DNA of 64,000 nt from Pseudomonas viciae (GTDB lineage Bacteria > Pseudomonadota > Gammaproteobacteria > Pseudomonadales > Pseudomonadaceae), in assembly GCF_004786035.1 (NCBI RefSeq), contig NZ_CP035088.1:522001-586000 (forward strand), given 5' to 3'. Shown piece after piece: positions 52,926-63,503 of the stretch. Both the position numbers and the translations under genes were made by a program. Each line of letters begins with the position of its first letter. Position 1 is the stretch's first letter. The notes beneath the pieces were generated by a model. The model worked only from the letters and a program-made list of their open reading frames with translations, was not told the DNA's origin and made no database searches.

Positions 52926-54365
52926 TTACTGCGCCGGCCGCGAGCGCAACTGCTCCGCTGCCGCCTGGGCCAAGTCCGGCGGCAGGAAGTCCCTGTCCGG
53001 GTTGTAGTCGGGCTTGAGATAGCGTGACAGATCCTGCAGGTCCGCCGGGCTCAAGGTGCCGGCGGCCTGCTTGAGACGCAGGTTGTCGAGGATGTAGTCG
53101 TACCGGGCATTGTTGTAGTTGCGCACCGAGGTGTACAGCTGACGCTGGGCATCGAGCACATCGACGATATTGCGGGTGCCGACCTGATAGCCGATTTCCG
53201 TGGCTTCCACCGCGCTCTGGTTGGAGATGATCGACTGGCGCCGGGCCTGGACCTGTTCCACGTCGGTGTTCACCGCGCGGTGCAGGTTGCGGGTGTTTTC
53301 CACCACCTGCCGACGCAGGCCTTCGCGTTGCTGTTCGGTCTGGGTGAGCTGCGAGTAGGACTCGCGCACCTGAGAACTGGTTAGCCCGCCGCTGTAGAGC
53401 GGGATACTCAGTTGCAGGCCAATGGTGCGTTGCTCGGCATCACCGCCGTAGCGTTGGCCGGTAGGGTTCGGGTTGGTGAAGCCGAGGCCATCGTTATCAC
53501 CTTTTTTGTATTGGGCGATTGCATCGAGGGTCGGCGCATGGCCGGCCTTGCGCTGGCGCAGCGTATCCTCGGCGGCGGTCACGGCGTAGTTGCTGGCCAG
53601 TAAATTCAGGTTCTGCTTGGCTGCCGTATCCACCCAGGCCTTGGCATCGTTTGGTGCCGGCGGCAGGATCGGCAAGGTATGGACGATACCCTGGAGCGAG
53701 TTGTACTGGCGGTTGGTCAACGTGATCAAGGCTTCAAAGGCGTCGTCGACCTGGCGCTGGGCGAGGATTCGATTGGCCCGGGCGGTGTCGTAGCTGGCCT
53801 GGGATTGCAGCACGTCGGTCTTGTCCGACAGGCCCACGTCGAAGCGCTCGTTGGACTGGTCGAGTTGGCGCTTGAACGCCGCTTCCTCGGCCTTGGTCGA
53901 GGCCAGGTTGTCCTGGCTGCGCAGCACGTTGAAATAGCTCTCGGCGCTCTGCAGGATCATGTTCTGTTCAGTGGCCGACAGTTGCAGCGACGCTTGCTCG
54001 TCGACTGACTTGGCAGCCTGTAACTGGAACCAGCGATCGGCACGGAAAATTGGCTGGGACAGCGTGGCCTGGTAAACCGTGGAACTGCGGGTGGCGGTCA
54101 TCGCCGGCTGGTCGAGCTCGGTACGGGTGTTGTTCAGGTCGGCACCGGCCGAGAGGTTCGGCAGCAACCCGGCACGCGCCTGGGGCACCACTTCCTTCTG
54201 GACGCCGTACTGGGCACGGGCCGCGGCCAGATCGGCGTTGTTGTCCACCGCTTCCTGATACACGCTCACCAGATCGGTTTTGGTGGTCAAGGGCGCTTCG
54301 GCAGCCCAGGCCATTCCATTGGACGCACAAGACACGGCAAGGGCCAGTGAGAGTTTGCGCAGCAT
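52926..54365 (-). CDS. tolC: TolC-family outer membrane channel
   Basis: TolC forms the trimeric outer-membrane duct for type I secretion and multidrug efflux. The precursor has 479 residues and a Sec signal peptide (MLRKLSLALAVSCASNGMAWA, cleaved after AWA). Two related halves of coiled helices follow, with QATLSQPIFRADRWFQLQAA near 100 and LQLSIPLYSGGLTSSQVRES near 320, and the conserved GYQVGTRNIVDVLDAQRQLY near 400. The ATG at 54365 starts the signal peptide; 54437 is too long. It sits next to thiC, as PA4974 does in P. aeruginosa. Confidence 0.92.
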   Translation of the reverse strand: MLRKLSLALAVSCASNGMAWAAEAPLTTKTDLVSVYQEAVDNNADLAAARAQYGVQKEVVPQARAGLLPNLSAGADLNNTRTELDQPAMTATRSSTVYQATLSQPIFRADRWFQLQAAKSVDEQASLQLSATEQNMILQSAESYFNVLRSQDNLASTKAEEAAFKRQLDQSNERFDVGLSDKTDVLQSQASYDTARANRILAQRQVDDAFEALITLTNRQYNSLQGIVHTLPILPPAPNDAKAWVDTAAKQNLNLLASNYAVTAAEDTLRQRKAGHAPTLDAIAQYKKGDNDGLGFTNPNPTGQRYGGDAEQRTIGLQLSIPLYSGGLTSSQVRESYSQLTQTEQQREGLRRQVVENTRNLHRAVNTDVEQVQARRQSIISNQSAVEATEIGYQVGTRNIVDVLDAQRQLYTSVRNYNNARYDYILDNLRLKQAAGTLSPADLQDLSRYLKPDYNPDRDFLPPDLAQAAAEQLRSRPAQ

Positions 54366-54528
54366 GAGGCGTTCCCTACTTCTCAAATGATTGCGCACAA
54401 GAGGCGCGGCGTAGCGAGTGTAGTTGCGCGGGCGCACGGCAACAATCCTGTATTTGCGCCATTCATCACGCCTTTTGCCCTGGCGATGGCGTTCTCTGAT
54501 AGTTGTGTCTAGACTGGCCGGGTTCTTG

Positions 54529-56690
<2,162 letters not shown>

Positions 56691-56701
56691 TGTGAGCCGA
56701 A

Positions 56702-56818
56702 GGCGGCGGTGATCTCACTGCCGCCATCGCGAGCAAGCCCGCTCCCACAGTAGATCGTTGGTGTACGCAGCTGTTGTGTTCACAGCAGGTCCATTGTGGG
56801 AGCGGGCTTGCTCGCGAA
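56702..56818. repeat. hairpin plus REP pair between thiC and cytX
   Basis: A strong stem, GGCGGCGGTGA with TCACTGCCGCC (56702-56725, one G-T pair, no T-run), is followed by a REP (about 56727-56750) and its inverted partner (56794-56818). The structures separate the thiC and cytX messages. Confidence 0.8.
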
Positions 56819-56861
56819 GGCGATCATCGGAACAACAAGTATCCCTCTGAGATAACAACCC

Positions 56862-58154
56862 TTGAACATCCAACCCAGCACCTATTCCCCCGACACCGCT
56901 GTCCCCCTGGACAAACGCGTCTTCGGCGCCCGCGACCTGTTTTCCCTGTGGTTCTCCCTCGGCATCGGCCTGATGGTCTTGCAGGTCGGCGCCTTGCTGG
57001 CGCCGGGCCTGGGCCTGAGTGGTTCGCTGCTGGCGATTTTCCTCGGCACGTTGGTGGGCGTCCTGCTGTTGGCGGCCGTCGGGGTGATCGGCAGCGACAC
57101 CGGCCTGTCGGCCATGGCCGCCCTCAAGCTCAGCCTCGGCGGCAAGGGCGCGAGCGTGCCGGCGGTATTGAACCTGCTGCAACTGATCGGTTGGGGCTCG
57201 TTCGAAATCATCGTCATGCGTGATGCCGCCAGCCTGCTCGGCGCCCGAGCCTTCAGTGAAGGCAGCCTGGGCTCCAACCCGCTGCTGTGGACGCTGTTCT
57301 TCGGCGCCTTGGCGACCCTGCTCGCAGTGAGCGGGCCGCTGACGTTCGTGCGCAAGGTCCTGCGTAAGTGGGGCATCTGGCTGTTGCTGGCGGCGTGCAT
57401 CTGGCTGACCTGGAACCTGTTCGCCAAGGCCGACCTGGCCGCGCTGTGGGACCAGCCGGGGGACGGCTCGATGCCGCTGGCAGTGGGTTTCGATATCGCC
57501 ATTGCCATGCCGCTGTCCTGGCTGCCGCTGATCGCCGACTATTCACGCTTCGGCAAGCGCGCCAAAAATGTGTTTGGCGGTACTGCGCTGGGCTTCTTTA
57601 TCGGTAACTTCTGGTTGATGAGCCTGGGCGTTGCCTACACCCTGGCGTTTGCGCCAAGCGGTGAAGTCAACGCGCTGCTGCTGGCCCTGGCTGGCGCCGG
57701 CTTGGGAATTCCGCTGCTGCTGATTCTGCTGGACGAGTCGGAAAACGCCTTCGCTGACATTCACTCTGCGGCGGTCTCCAGTGGCCTGTTGTCGGGGCTG
57801 AAAGTCGAGCACCTGGCCTTGGCAATTGGCGTCATCTGTACGTTGATCGCCTGCTTCGCGCCGTTGGCGCAATACCAGAACTTCCTGTTGCTGATCGGCT
57901 CGGTGTTCGCGCCGCTGTTCGGCGTGGTGCTGGTGGACCACTTCATCCTGCGCAAACGCAGCCGCCAGGTGTTGTCAGCCGCGTTCCGCTGGCCGGCACT
58001 GCTGGCCTGGCTGGGTGGGGTGAGCACTTATCATCTGCTGGCCAATTTCTACCCGGACATCGGCGCAACCCTGCCGTCGTTGATCCTGGCAGGGTTGCTG
58101 CAACTGTTGCTGGGCCGGGCCTTCAGCTACGGCCGGGAAACAGCTCGGGCCTGA
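56862..58154 (+). CDS. cytX: putative hydroxymethylpyrimidine transporter CytX
   Basis: A 430-residue inner-membrane transporter of the NCS1 cytosine/purine permease family with about twelve helices. It has VFGARDLFSLWFSLGIGLMV near residue 20, LNLLQLIGWGSFEIIVMRDA near 105, and PLSWLPLIADYSRFGKRAKN near 212. CytX transporters in thiamine loci are predicted to import hydroxymethylpyrimidine, which fits its place after thiC. The start is TTG 56862 with only a weak GAG ribosome site. Its last 32 bases overlap the end of the convergent lipoprotein gene. Confidence 0.85.
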   Translation: MNIQPSTYSPDTAVPLDKRVFGARDLFSLWFSLGIGLMVLQVGALLAPGLGLSGSLLAIFLGTLVGVLLLAAVGVIGSDTGLSAMAALKLSLGGKGASVPAVLNLLQLIGWGSFEIIVMRDAASLLGARAFSEGSLGSNPLLWTLFFGALATLLAVSGPLTFVRKVLRKWGIWLLLAACIWLTWNLFAKADLAALWDQPGDGSMPLAVGFDIAIAMPLSWLPLIADYSRFGKRAKNVFGGTALGFFIGNFWLMSLGVAYTLAFAPSGEVNALLLALAGAGLGIPLLLILLDESENAFADIHSAAVSSGLLSGLKVEHLALAIGVICTLIACFAPLAQYQNFLLLIGSVFAPLFGVVLVDHFILRKRSRQVLSAAFRWPALLAWLGGVSTYHLLANFYPDIGATLPSLILAGLLQLLLGRAFSYGRETARA

Positions 58155-58869
58155 GAATGCCATTGAGGCGCGGGTAAGCGATCTTCAGTTCGATGTGGCC
58201 CAGGGCGTACGGCGCGATGGTGCTCACTTCGTACTTGAGGATCACCCCGCCGTAGGTCAGCGCCACGTTCGGGGTTTTCTGGAACGCCCACTGCTTCATG
58301 AAGTCAGGTTCCTGATCCAGCTTGGTGCTGATCAGCCAGCTGTTGTGGGCGACCTGGGCGGCTTTCCAGAACGCTTCTTCCTGGCCCGGCAGCAGCATGT
58401 CCGACAAGCTCAACACCTTGTGTTGTGGGCGCGAATAGTTGATGAAACCGCGCCCCGGCGTACCGTGGGCGCCGCCGGTGTCCAGGTAGCTGGACAATTC
58501 GATGATCACCAAGCCGTCATGCTGCTCACGTACCTTGGCTTGCAAGTAACTGCTGTTACGCGGGGCGGCGCTGCGCAGAAACTGCTCGCGGTAGGCGGCC
58601 AGCGTCGGTGCCACCGGGGCACCCGGGGTGGAGCGGGTCAGCTCCAGCAGGCGTTTTTCAACAATGCCGTCCAGGCTCGGTTCGGCGGGGAAGCGCAGGG
58701 TGTCAATGTTCACCAATGGGCAGTCGGCGCTGGCGCAGCCGGGCTGCAGTTGCTCCGAGGCGTCGCGGGTGGTTTCCAGCGGCGCGCGGTAGTTGGGTTG
58801 GAAAAGGCTTTGGCAAGCGCCCAGGGTCAGGGCAATGGCGGCCACGGAGGCAGTTTTGAAAAGCGACAT
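58123..58869 (-). CDS. lipoprotein with DUF3298/RsiV-like domain
   Basis: A 248-residue lipoprotein precursor: a short signal with lipobox LGAC (Cys19), then a periplasmic domain of about 220 residues ending with the region LSLSDMLLPGQEEAFWKAAQ and FQKTPNVALTYGGVILKYEV and ALGHIELKIAYPRLNGIL, the DUF3298 pattern. In the family this domain occurs in RsiV-type anti-sigma factors and lysozyme-binding proteins, but no membrane-bound regulator part is present here. Function is unknown. It converges with cytX, overlapping it by 32 bases. Confidence 0.82.
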   Translation of the reverse strand: MSLFKTASVAAIALTLGACQSLFQPNYRAPLETTRDASEQLQPGCASADCPLVNIDTLRFPAEPSLDGIVEKRLLELTRSTPGAPVAPTLAAYREQFLRSAAPRNSSYLQAKVREQHDGLVIIELSSYLDTGGAHGTPGRGFINYSRPQHKVLSLSDMLLPGQEEAFWKAAQVAHNSWLISTKLDQEPDFMKQWAFQKTPNVALTYGGVILKYEVSTIAPYALGHIELKIAYPRLNGILRPELFPGRS

Positions 58870-59084
58870 GGGCGTCCTTCATGAAACAGGGAAAGGCAAA
58901 AAGTTACCCGCTTCGACTGTCAGCAGGGCAATCAGTTCGCCACTAAGCTCATTAGAGTTCTTTACACCTTCTGCCGTCTATCCCGATGAGTGGAAAGGGG
59001 CTGCATCAAAGGGTACGGGCGCGTTAGGATGGCGCGAAGCCGAGGTTGGAACCTCGTATTGATCTACTGCACACGAGGATTGTC

Positions 59085-59702
59085 ATGACCGACTTCACCA
59101 ACGCCACGCCGAACACCGTGGACATCGTCAAGCGCGAGAGCTGCTTCCAGGGGTTCTACAAACTCGACCGCCTCGTCCTGCGCCACGAATTATTTGCCGG
59201 TGGCATGAGCCGTGAGATCAGTCGTGAACTGTTCGTACGTCATGACGCGGTGTGCGTGCTGCCCTACGACCCGCAGCGTGATGAGGTGGTGTTGATCGAG
59301 CAGTTTCGCGTGGGCGCCATAGGCAAGACGACCAACCCTTGGCTGGTGGAATTGGTGGCCGGCCTGATCGACAAGGACGAGCAACCGGAAGAAGTTGCTC
59401 ATCGCGAAGCGCAGGAGGAAGCTGGGCTTGTCTTCGCCGCGCTCTGGCCGATGACCAAGTATTTTCCATCGCCGGGCGGCAGTGATGAATTCGTCCATTT
59501 GTACCTGGGGCGTTGCGACAGCACGGGGGCGGGCGGGCTGCATGGCCTGGCGGAAGAAGCCGAGGATATCCGCGTCAAGGTCTGGTCCTTCGAGGATGCC
59601 CTGCAAGCTGTGCGCGACGGACAAATCTGCAATGCACCGAGCATCATCGCCCTGCAATGGCTGGCCTTGAACCGCGAGGAAGTGAGGGGGCTATGGTCCT
59701 GA
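59085..59702 (+). CDS. nudF: ADP-ribose pyrophosphatase NudF
   Basis: NudF hydrolyses ADP-ribose to AMP and ribose-5-phosphate. The 205-residue Nudix protein has LVAGLIDKDEQPEEVAHREA followed by QEEAGL (the GX5EX7REUXEEXGU box, near residues 95-117) and an N-terminal beta-rich part. The ATG at 59085 follows GAGG; the 59046 start would add 13 extra residues. It leads the cluster nudF-yqiB-cpdA, which is also conserved in E. coli. Confidence 0.93.
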   Translation: MTDFTNATPNTVDIVKRESCFQGFYKLDRLVLRHELFAGGMSREISRELFVRHDAVCVLPYDPQRDEVVLIEQFRVGAIGKTTNPWLVELVAGLIDKDEQPEEVAHREAQEEAGLVFAALWPMTKYFPSPGGSDEFVHLYLGRCDSTGAGGLHGLAEEAEDIRVKVWSFEDALQAVRDGQICNAPSIIALQWLALNREEVRGLWS

Positions 59703-60145
59703 ACAAGCTGCGCGATCGCTATCGCGTCGATCTGGTGGGGTTGCAGGCGGCCTGTGAGGCCAACTACGCCCGCCTGATGCGCTTGTTGCCGGACATGCGC
59801 AACGATCCGGCGCCACGGCGCATCGCGGTGACCCACGGTGACCAGATGCTTGGCGTGCTGGCCCTCGAGGTGCTGCAAACCTGCCCATACACCACCACCT
59901 TGCAAGTGCGCCAGGAACACAGCCTGCCCTGGCTGCCGGTGCCGCAACTGGAGGTCCAGGTCTATCACGATGCGCGCATGGCCGAAGTCGTGAGCGCCGA
60001 ACATGCACGACGCTTTCGCGGCATCTATCCTTATCCCAATGCGTCAATGCACCAGCCGGACGAAAAGGCCCAGTTGAATCTGTTTTTGGGTGAATGGCTG
60101 AGTCATTGCCTGGCGTTGGGTCACGAGTTCGAAGTCGTTCGGTAG
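59693..60145 (+). CDS. yqiB: DUF1249 protein (YqiB-like)
   Basis: A 150-residue protein of unknown function, in the same position as yqiB between nudF and cpdA in E. coli. It begins MVLNKLRDRYRVDLVGLQAA and contains CEANYARLMRLLPDMRND, the VQVYHDARMAEVVS strand and PYPNASMHQPDEKAQLN. The start at 59693 overlaps the nudF stop by ten bases, implying translational coupling. The longer in-frame start at 59513 lies inside nudF and is rejected. Confidence 0.88.
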   Translation: MVLNKLRDRYRVDLVGLQAACEANYARLMRLLPDMRNDPAPRRIAVTHGDQMLGVLALEVLQTCPYTTTLQVRQEHSLPWLPVPQLEVQVYHDARMAEVVSAEHARRFRGIYPYPNASMHQPDEKAQLNLFLGEWLSHCLALGHEFEVVR

Positions 60146-60268
60146 TTGTCTTTCAAATACTGGACACTGGTTGTGAACCGGTTCCGGTTCGCGGGTTTCC
60201 CCTTTCGATCTTCCCCAGCATAATTGCGGCTTCATCCAATGGCGCGAGTGCGCCTGGGAGAGAGCGAT

Positions 60269-61084
60269 TTGCCGAGCGTATCCACTTTGACCACCGCCGA
60301 TGCGGCGTTGCTGGTCCAACTGTCCGACAGTCATCTGTTCGCCGAGGCCGACGCTTCGTTGTTGGGTATGAACACCCGTGACAGCCTGGGGGCGGTCATT
60401 GACCTGGTGCTCAAGCAGCAACCCAACATCGACTTGATGCTTGCCACTGGGGATTTGTCCCAGGACGGGACGCTGGAATCCTATGAAGCGTTTCGGCAGT
60501 TGAGTGGGCGAATCGATGCTCCGGCGCGCTGGATTCCGGGTAACCATGACGAGCCGCAGGTGATGCTCAAGGCTGCGGTCAAGAGTACGTTGCTCGATCC
60601 GGTGGTGGACATTGGCAATTGGCGGGTGACGATGCTCGACTCCGCCGTGCCCGGATCGGTGCCGGGTTTTTTGGCCGAGGAGCAGTTGATTCTGTTGGCC
60701 AATGCCTTGAGTGAGGCGCCGCAGCGGCATCATTTGGTGTGCCTGCATCATCATCCTGTTTCGATTGGGTGTGCGTGGATGGAGCCGATTGGGTTGCGTA
60801 ATCCTGAGGCACTGTTTGCGGTGTTGGATCGGTTTCCTCAGGTGCGTGCTGTGCTGTGGGGGCATGTGCATCAGGAGGTTGATCGGGTGCGGGAGGGGGT
60901 TCGTTTGTTGGCTTCGCCTTCGACCTGTATTCAGTTTGAGCCTGGGAGTGAGGATTTTGCGGTGGGCTCGCAGGCGCCGGGGTATCGGTGGTTGCGGCTT
61001 TGGCCGGATGGGCGGTTGGAGACGGGGGTTGAGCGGGTGGTTGGGTTTGCGTTTACCCCGGACTATGAGTCCAACGGTTACTGA
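60269..61084 (+). CDS. cpdA: 3',5'-cyclic-AMP phosphodiesterase CpdA
   Basis: CpdA hydrolyses cAMP and so damps CRP/Vfr signalling. The 271-residue metallophosphatase has LVQLSDSHLFAEAD (metal ligands near residue 18), ATGDLSQDGTLESY, WIPGNHDEPQ, CLHHHPV and LWGHVHQEVDR. A TTG start at 60269 preceded by GGAG gives the usual family start (PSVSTLTTADAAL); the ATG at 60224 would add 15 residues. In E. coli and Pseudomonas it is normally followed by yqiA and parE, but here a repeat/IS segment follows. Confidence 0.93.
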   Translation: MPSVSTLTTADAALLVQLSDSHLFAEADASLLGMNTRDSLGAVIDLVLKQQPNIDLMLATGDLSQDGTLESYEAFRQLSGRIDAPARWIPGNHDEPQVMLKAAVKSTLLDPVVDIGNWRVTMLDSAVPGSVPGFLAEEQLILLANALSEAPQRHHLVCLHHHPVSIGCAWMEPIGLRNPEALFAVLDRFPQVRAVLWGHVHQEVDRVREGVRLLASPSTCIQFEPGSEDFAVGSQAPGYRWLRLWPDGRLETGVERVVGFAFTPDYESNGY

Positions 61085-61088
61085 GGAC

Positions 61089-61109
61089 GAGGCGGCCTTA
61101 CAGCCGGCC
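61089..61109. repeat. short GAGGCGGCCTT..AGCCG element, copy 1
   Basis: GAGGCGGCCTTACAGCCGGC, a small imperfect palindrome, starts 4 bases after the cpdA stop. Copies recur at 62891-62911, 63599-63619 and 63915-63935, marking the edges of the repeat arms. Confidence 0.65.
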
Positions 61110-61139
61110 TGCTTCTCCCGGTTGTATTGCGATCAAACT

Positions 61140-61162
61140 GTGGGAGCGAGCTTGCTCGCGAT
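61140..61162. repeat. single REP sequence
   Basis: TGTGGGAGCGAGCTTGCTCG, a single REP copy 56 bp after cpdA and just before the left inverted arm. Confidence 0.8.
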
Positions 61163-61217
61163 GGCGGCTTGACTGAGTACATATCCATTTCTGCGGTAAC
61201 GGCCGCTTATGGTTCCG

Positions 61218-61226
61218 CCCTTACGG
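61218..61226. repeat. target-site duplication, left
   Basis: CCCTTACGG, identical to 62649-62657 and single-copy in the intact right arm (CCGCCCTTACGGCGGG). Confidence 0.9.
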
Positions 61227-62648
61227 CCATCCCTTTCAAGGTCTTTTCGTTTTGGCGGCCTTGATTACCCGGTCCGTTGAAACATGTGCATGCACCGCAG
61301 TGCCTTGCACCCATGTTTTGGGTTTAGGCACCTTGGGGCCCCGGGGATTTTTCGCAACTTGTTTTGGTTGGATGTTTCTGGCCAGTTCCAACAAGCGCTG
61401 GGCCAGTTTTTCCAGAGGTATGACGGGAAAACATTCCGAGGGCAGCGCAATTTGCAGGCCTTCATAACCACTCCGGACCTGAACCGCCAAGTGATAGGTT
61501 GAGGCTTCCCAGCCGGCAGGCTGGGAAGCCTGATGAGCTTGCTCGACGCTTCGTTTGAGTACGGCCAGGACGTTGTAGGCCAACACCGCAGTAGTGAACC
61601 CGAGCAATGCAGCCTTTGGGCTACCAAGGGTTTCGATTTCACTTTCCAGGATTGTTTCCAGTCGCTGGAACATGCCTTCAATGCTCCAGCGGCGGCGATA
61701 GAGTTCCGCGATCTGCTGCGCGCTGACGCTTTCAGGCAGGTTGCTCCAGAACATCAAGCTGCTGTCACCCGAGTCTGTTGGCGAATGAAGCGTCAGTTCG
61801 ACACGCCGACACTGATAACCGCCTCTGACCTGAATGATCTGCTCACGCACAGTGCCCGCGCCCACAGGCACGGGTTCTTGCCAATGACCCTCTTGAATCA
61901 AGCGCGGATGCTTGGCTTGTTGACGAATGACAAAGGAGGTTTTGACCTGTTCGCAAGCCTCCATGACCGGGAGCGTGCAATAGAGTCGATCAGCCAGCCA
62001 CACCTGGCCCGGCTCGGCATCGGCCAAGAGAGGCAGCACACAAACACGCTCGCTTGCGTAGGCATCTTCACATGCCTGCAGGTCGATGACTTGATCCAGG
62101 TCGGGGTCGTAGACAACCACCGAAAACCCGGGCCGAGCGGCGCCGCGCTCGTGGCGTAAAGCCCCCAGTCGTTTCTCAGTGGATGCCAAGTGATTACCGT
62201 CCACCACCCGAACCTGCCAACCCGGCAACATCGTCGTGCAACCCAACTCCTTGATGGTTGGAGCCAGGCGCTGCGCACAGCCCGTGACCAGGGCGCGCAA
62301 CAAAGCTGGCTCGGTACGACTGATCTTGTCGTAGAGGGCCGCCAGGCTGACAGGAAGATCTTCCAGTTGCCGCGCCGCGGCGTGCAGGGATGGCTTCAAA
62401 CCCAATGAAACAAGGGACATCAGCTTGATGATGGTCGAGAACAGTAGCTCACGAGAATACTGCCGTTGCCGATGTTCTTCGAAGACCTGATCGACCCACT
62501 CAGGGGCAATAGCGTGCTCCAGCGCCAATTTGGCCATAACGCTGGCAGGTGCTTTTTTCTCGAAACGCGCTAGAACATCGGCCCACATCGTTCTGGTATC
62601 CCTGATAGAAACTTCAGGGGATTTTACCTAAGACCTTGAAAGGGGTGG
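61227..62648 (-). mobile_element. IS4-like insertion sequence, 1,422 bp
   Basis: The ends are 19-bp terminal inverted repeats: CCATCCCTTTCAAGGTCTT at the left and its complement at the right with one mismatch (CCACCCCTTT..). A 9-bp target duplication, CCCTTACGG, flanks it. The element holds one transposase gene and about 60 bp of noncoding sequence on the right. The match of both flanks to an intact second copy of the target shows precisely what was interrupted. Element name not assigned. Confidence 0.93.
61236..62588 (-). CDS. IS4-family transposase
   Basis: A 450-residue DDE transposase: VRVVDGNHL near residue 128 (first Asp), VWLADRLYC near 197 (second Asp) and YRRRWSIEGMFQRLE near 294 (the Y-(2)-R-(3)-E-(6)-K-like motif with the catalytic Glu). 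The N-terminal region has YSRELLFSTIIKLMSLVSLG. The frame is full-length and undisrupted, so the element may still be active. The C-terminus is basic (RVIKAAKTKRP). The stop lies 9 bp inside the left end. Confidence 0.94.
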   Translation of the reverse strand: MWADVLARFEKKAPASVMAKLALEHAIAPEWVDQVFEEHRQRQYSRELLFSTIIKLMSLVSLGLKPSLHAAARQLEDLPVSLAALYDKISRTEPALLRALVTGCAQRLAPTIKELGCTTMLPGWQVRVVDGNHLASTEKRLGALRHERGAARPGFSVVVYDPDLDQVIDLQACEDAYASERVCVLPLLADAEPGQVWLADRLYCTLPVMEACEQVKTSFVIRQQAKHPRLIQEGHWQEPVPVGAGTVREQIIQVRGGYQCRRVELTLHSPTDSGDSSLMFWSNLPESVSAQQIAELYRRRWSIEGMFQRLETILESEIETLGSPKAALLGFTTAVLAYNVLAVLKRSVEQAHQASQPAGWEASTYHLAVQVRSGYEGLQIALPSECFPVIPLEKLAQRLLELARNIQPKQVAKNPRGPKVPKPKTWVQGTAVHAHVSTDRVIKAAKTKRP

Positions 62649-62657
62649 CCCTTACGG
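62649..62657. repeat. target-site duplication, right
   Basis: CCCTTACGG directly after the right terminal repeat of the IS; same sequence as 61218-61226. Confidence 0.9.
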
Positions 62658-62890
62658 CGGGTCACTTTCGAAAAGCGCGAAAGTAACCAAAGCGCTCCTG
62701 CCCCACCACTCGGTGCCTCGCCTAGGCTCGGCATGCCCTCACTCCGGCATTGTTCCGTGGGCCCGCCGCGAAGGGCCATCCATGGCCCAGCGCGGCTATC
62801 CCGGCATCCATGCCGGGATGCCTACTCCACAATGCCTGCGTTCGGCCATCGTGGTTAACGGGGCGCTGAGATCAACGTCCACCCCACCAC

Positions 62891-62911
62891 GAGGCGGCCT
62901 GACAGCCGACC
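62891..62911. repeat. short GAGGCGGCCT..AGCCG element, copy 2
   Basis: GAGGCGGCCTGACAGCCGAC forms the inner edge of the left arm. Confidence 0.65.
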
Positions 62912-63015
62912 AGGGTTTGTGGGAATGGTCGGACACCCCTCCGGGCTGCATTAGATTTTTCCGACGAGCTCTGGCGGTTGCCGGGTGGGAAGGGCTGTCG
63001 CTAACCTTTTTCCGT

Positions 63016-63049
63016 CGCTGAAAACTCAGCGGCCGGGTCTGGAAACCCG
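63016..63049 (+). promoter_or_regulatory. two adjacent hairpins in the leader of the small gene
   Basis: CGCTGA-AAAC-TCAGCG (63016-63031) and CGGGT-CTGGAA-ACCCG (63034-63049) are perfect stem-loops two bases apart, 42 bp before the ATG at 63091. AGGGGG follows them, and the actual ribosome site GGAG is at about 63080. They look like a structured 5' leader or protein-binding site. Nothing else was recognised in 62912-63015. Confidence 0.5.
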
Positions 63050-63090
63050 AAAGTAGGGGGCGTTATTTCAATCCTAATGGAGCGCTCAAC

Positions 63091-63447
63091 ATGTCTGAAA
63101 GTAACTCTGGGCCAACAAAAAAAGATTCCATTTCTCCCGAAGCCAGCCAGATTCCCCCAATGCTTGATGAAGCCGCCAAGCGTGCCATCGACCATTATCT
63201 CGACCCCAAGCCCCAACCCAAGAAGAAACAACCCTCAAGCCAATTGTTCTCCGTCGCGGAGAGCGCAGACACCGAAACCCTCCTAGCCAACCTCAGCGAA
63301 ACCCTGGCCTCCGCCAACGCTATGCTCGGCGACCTGACCTTCGACCTGGAAGGCTTGCGTCGGCATTTCGCCCTGGGAGTCCAGCAGATGATCGAGCTCA
63401 GTGAGTTGTTGGCGAATCGGGCGTTGGATATCGTCGATCCGCGCTAA
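63091..63447 (+). CDS. small Pseudomonas-type protein (DUF6124/DUF3077-like)
   Basis: A 118-residue protein of unknown function. The N-terminal 55 residues are polar and Pro/Lys-rich (LDPKPQPKKKQPSSQ) and probably disordered. The C-terminal half, LFSVAESADTETLLANLSET then LTFDLEGLRRHFALGVQQMI then ELSELLANRALD, is predicted helical. This pattern recalls the small Pseudomonas family I know as DUF6124 or DUF3077, which is often found in several copies per genome. GGAG lies 7 bases upstream. It is the only gene between the two inverted repeat arms. Confidence 0.72.
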   Translation: MSESNSGPTKKDSISPEASQIPPMLDEAAKRAIDHYLDPKPQPKKKQPSSQLFSVAESADTETLLANLSETLASANAMLGDLTFDLEGLRRHFALGVQQMIELSELLANRALDIVDPR

Positions 63448-63503
63448 CGGCGAGCGGGAGCATTATGGTGAGAGCACTTATCTCCGGCTGTACTTCAATC
63501 CAA

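Larger units (their letters stand above)
61169..62911. repeat. left arm (A) of an inverted repeat, split by an IS element
   Basis: The arm runs 61169-61226, is interrupted by the IS (61227-62648) and one copy of the duplicated target (62649-62657), and continues 62658-62911. Rejoined, it is 312 bp and matches the reverse complement of 63599-63905 (307 bp). The 5-bp difference is one small indel (CCACCCCACCACGAGG against CCACCGCGAGG), plus a few base changes. Both copies contain the CCATCCATGG and CCCGGCATCCATGCCGGG palindromes. Small open frames inside it look spurious. Confidence 0.92.

Noticed and set aside
62713..63021. Small ORF beginning MPRLGSACPHSG in arm A (and its copy at 63607-63792)
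   Set aside because: It is the translation of an intergenic repeat arm, appears in both inverted copies, and has a composition (Pro, Arg, Gly) unlike real proteins. These are often mis-annotated.
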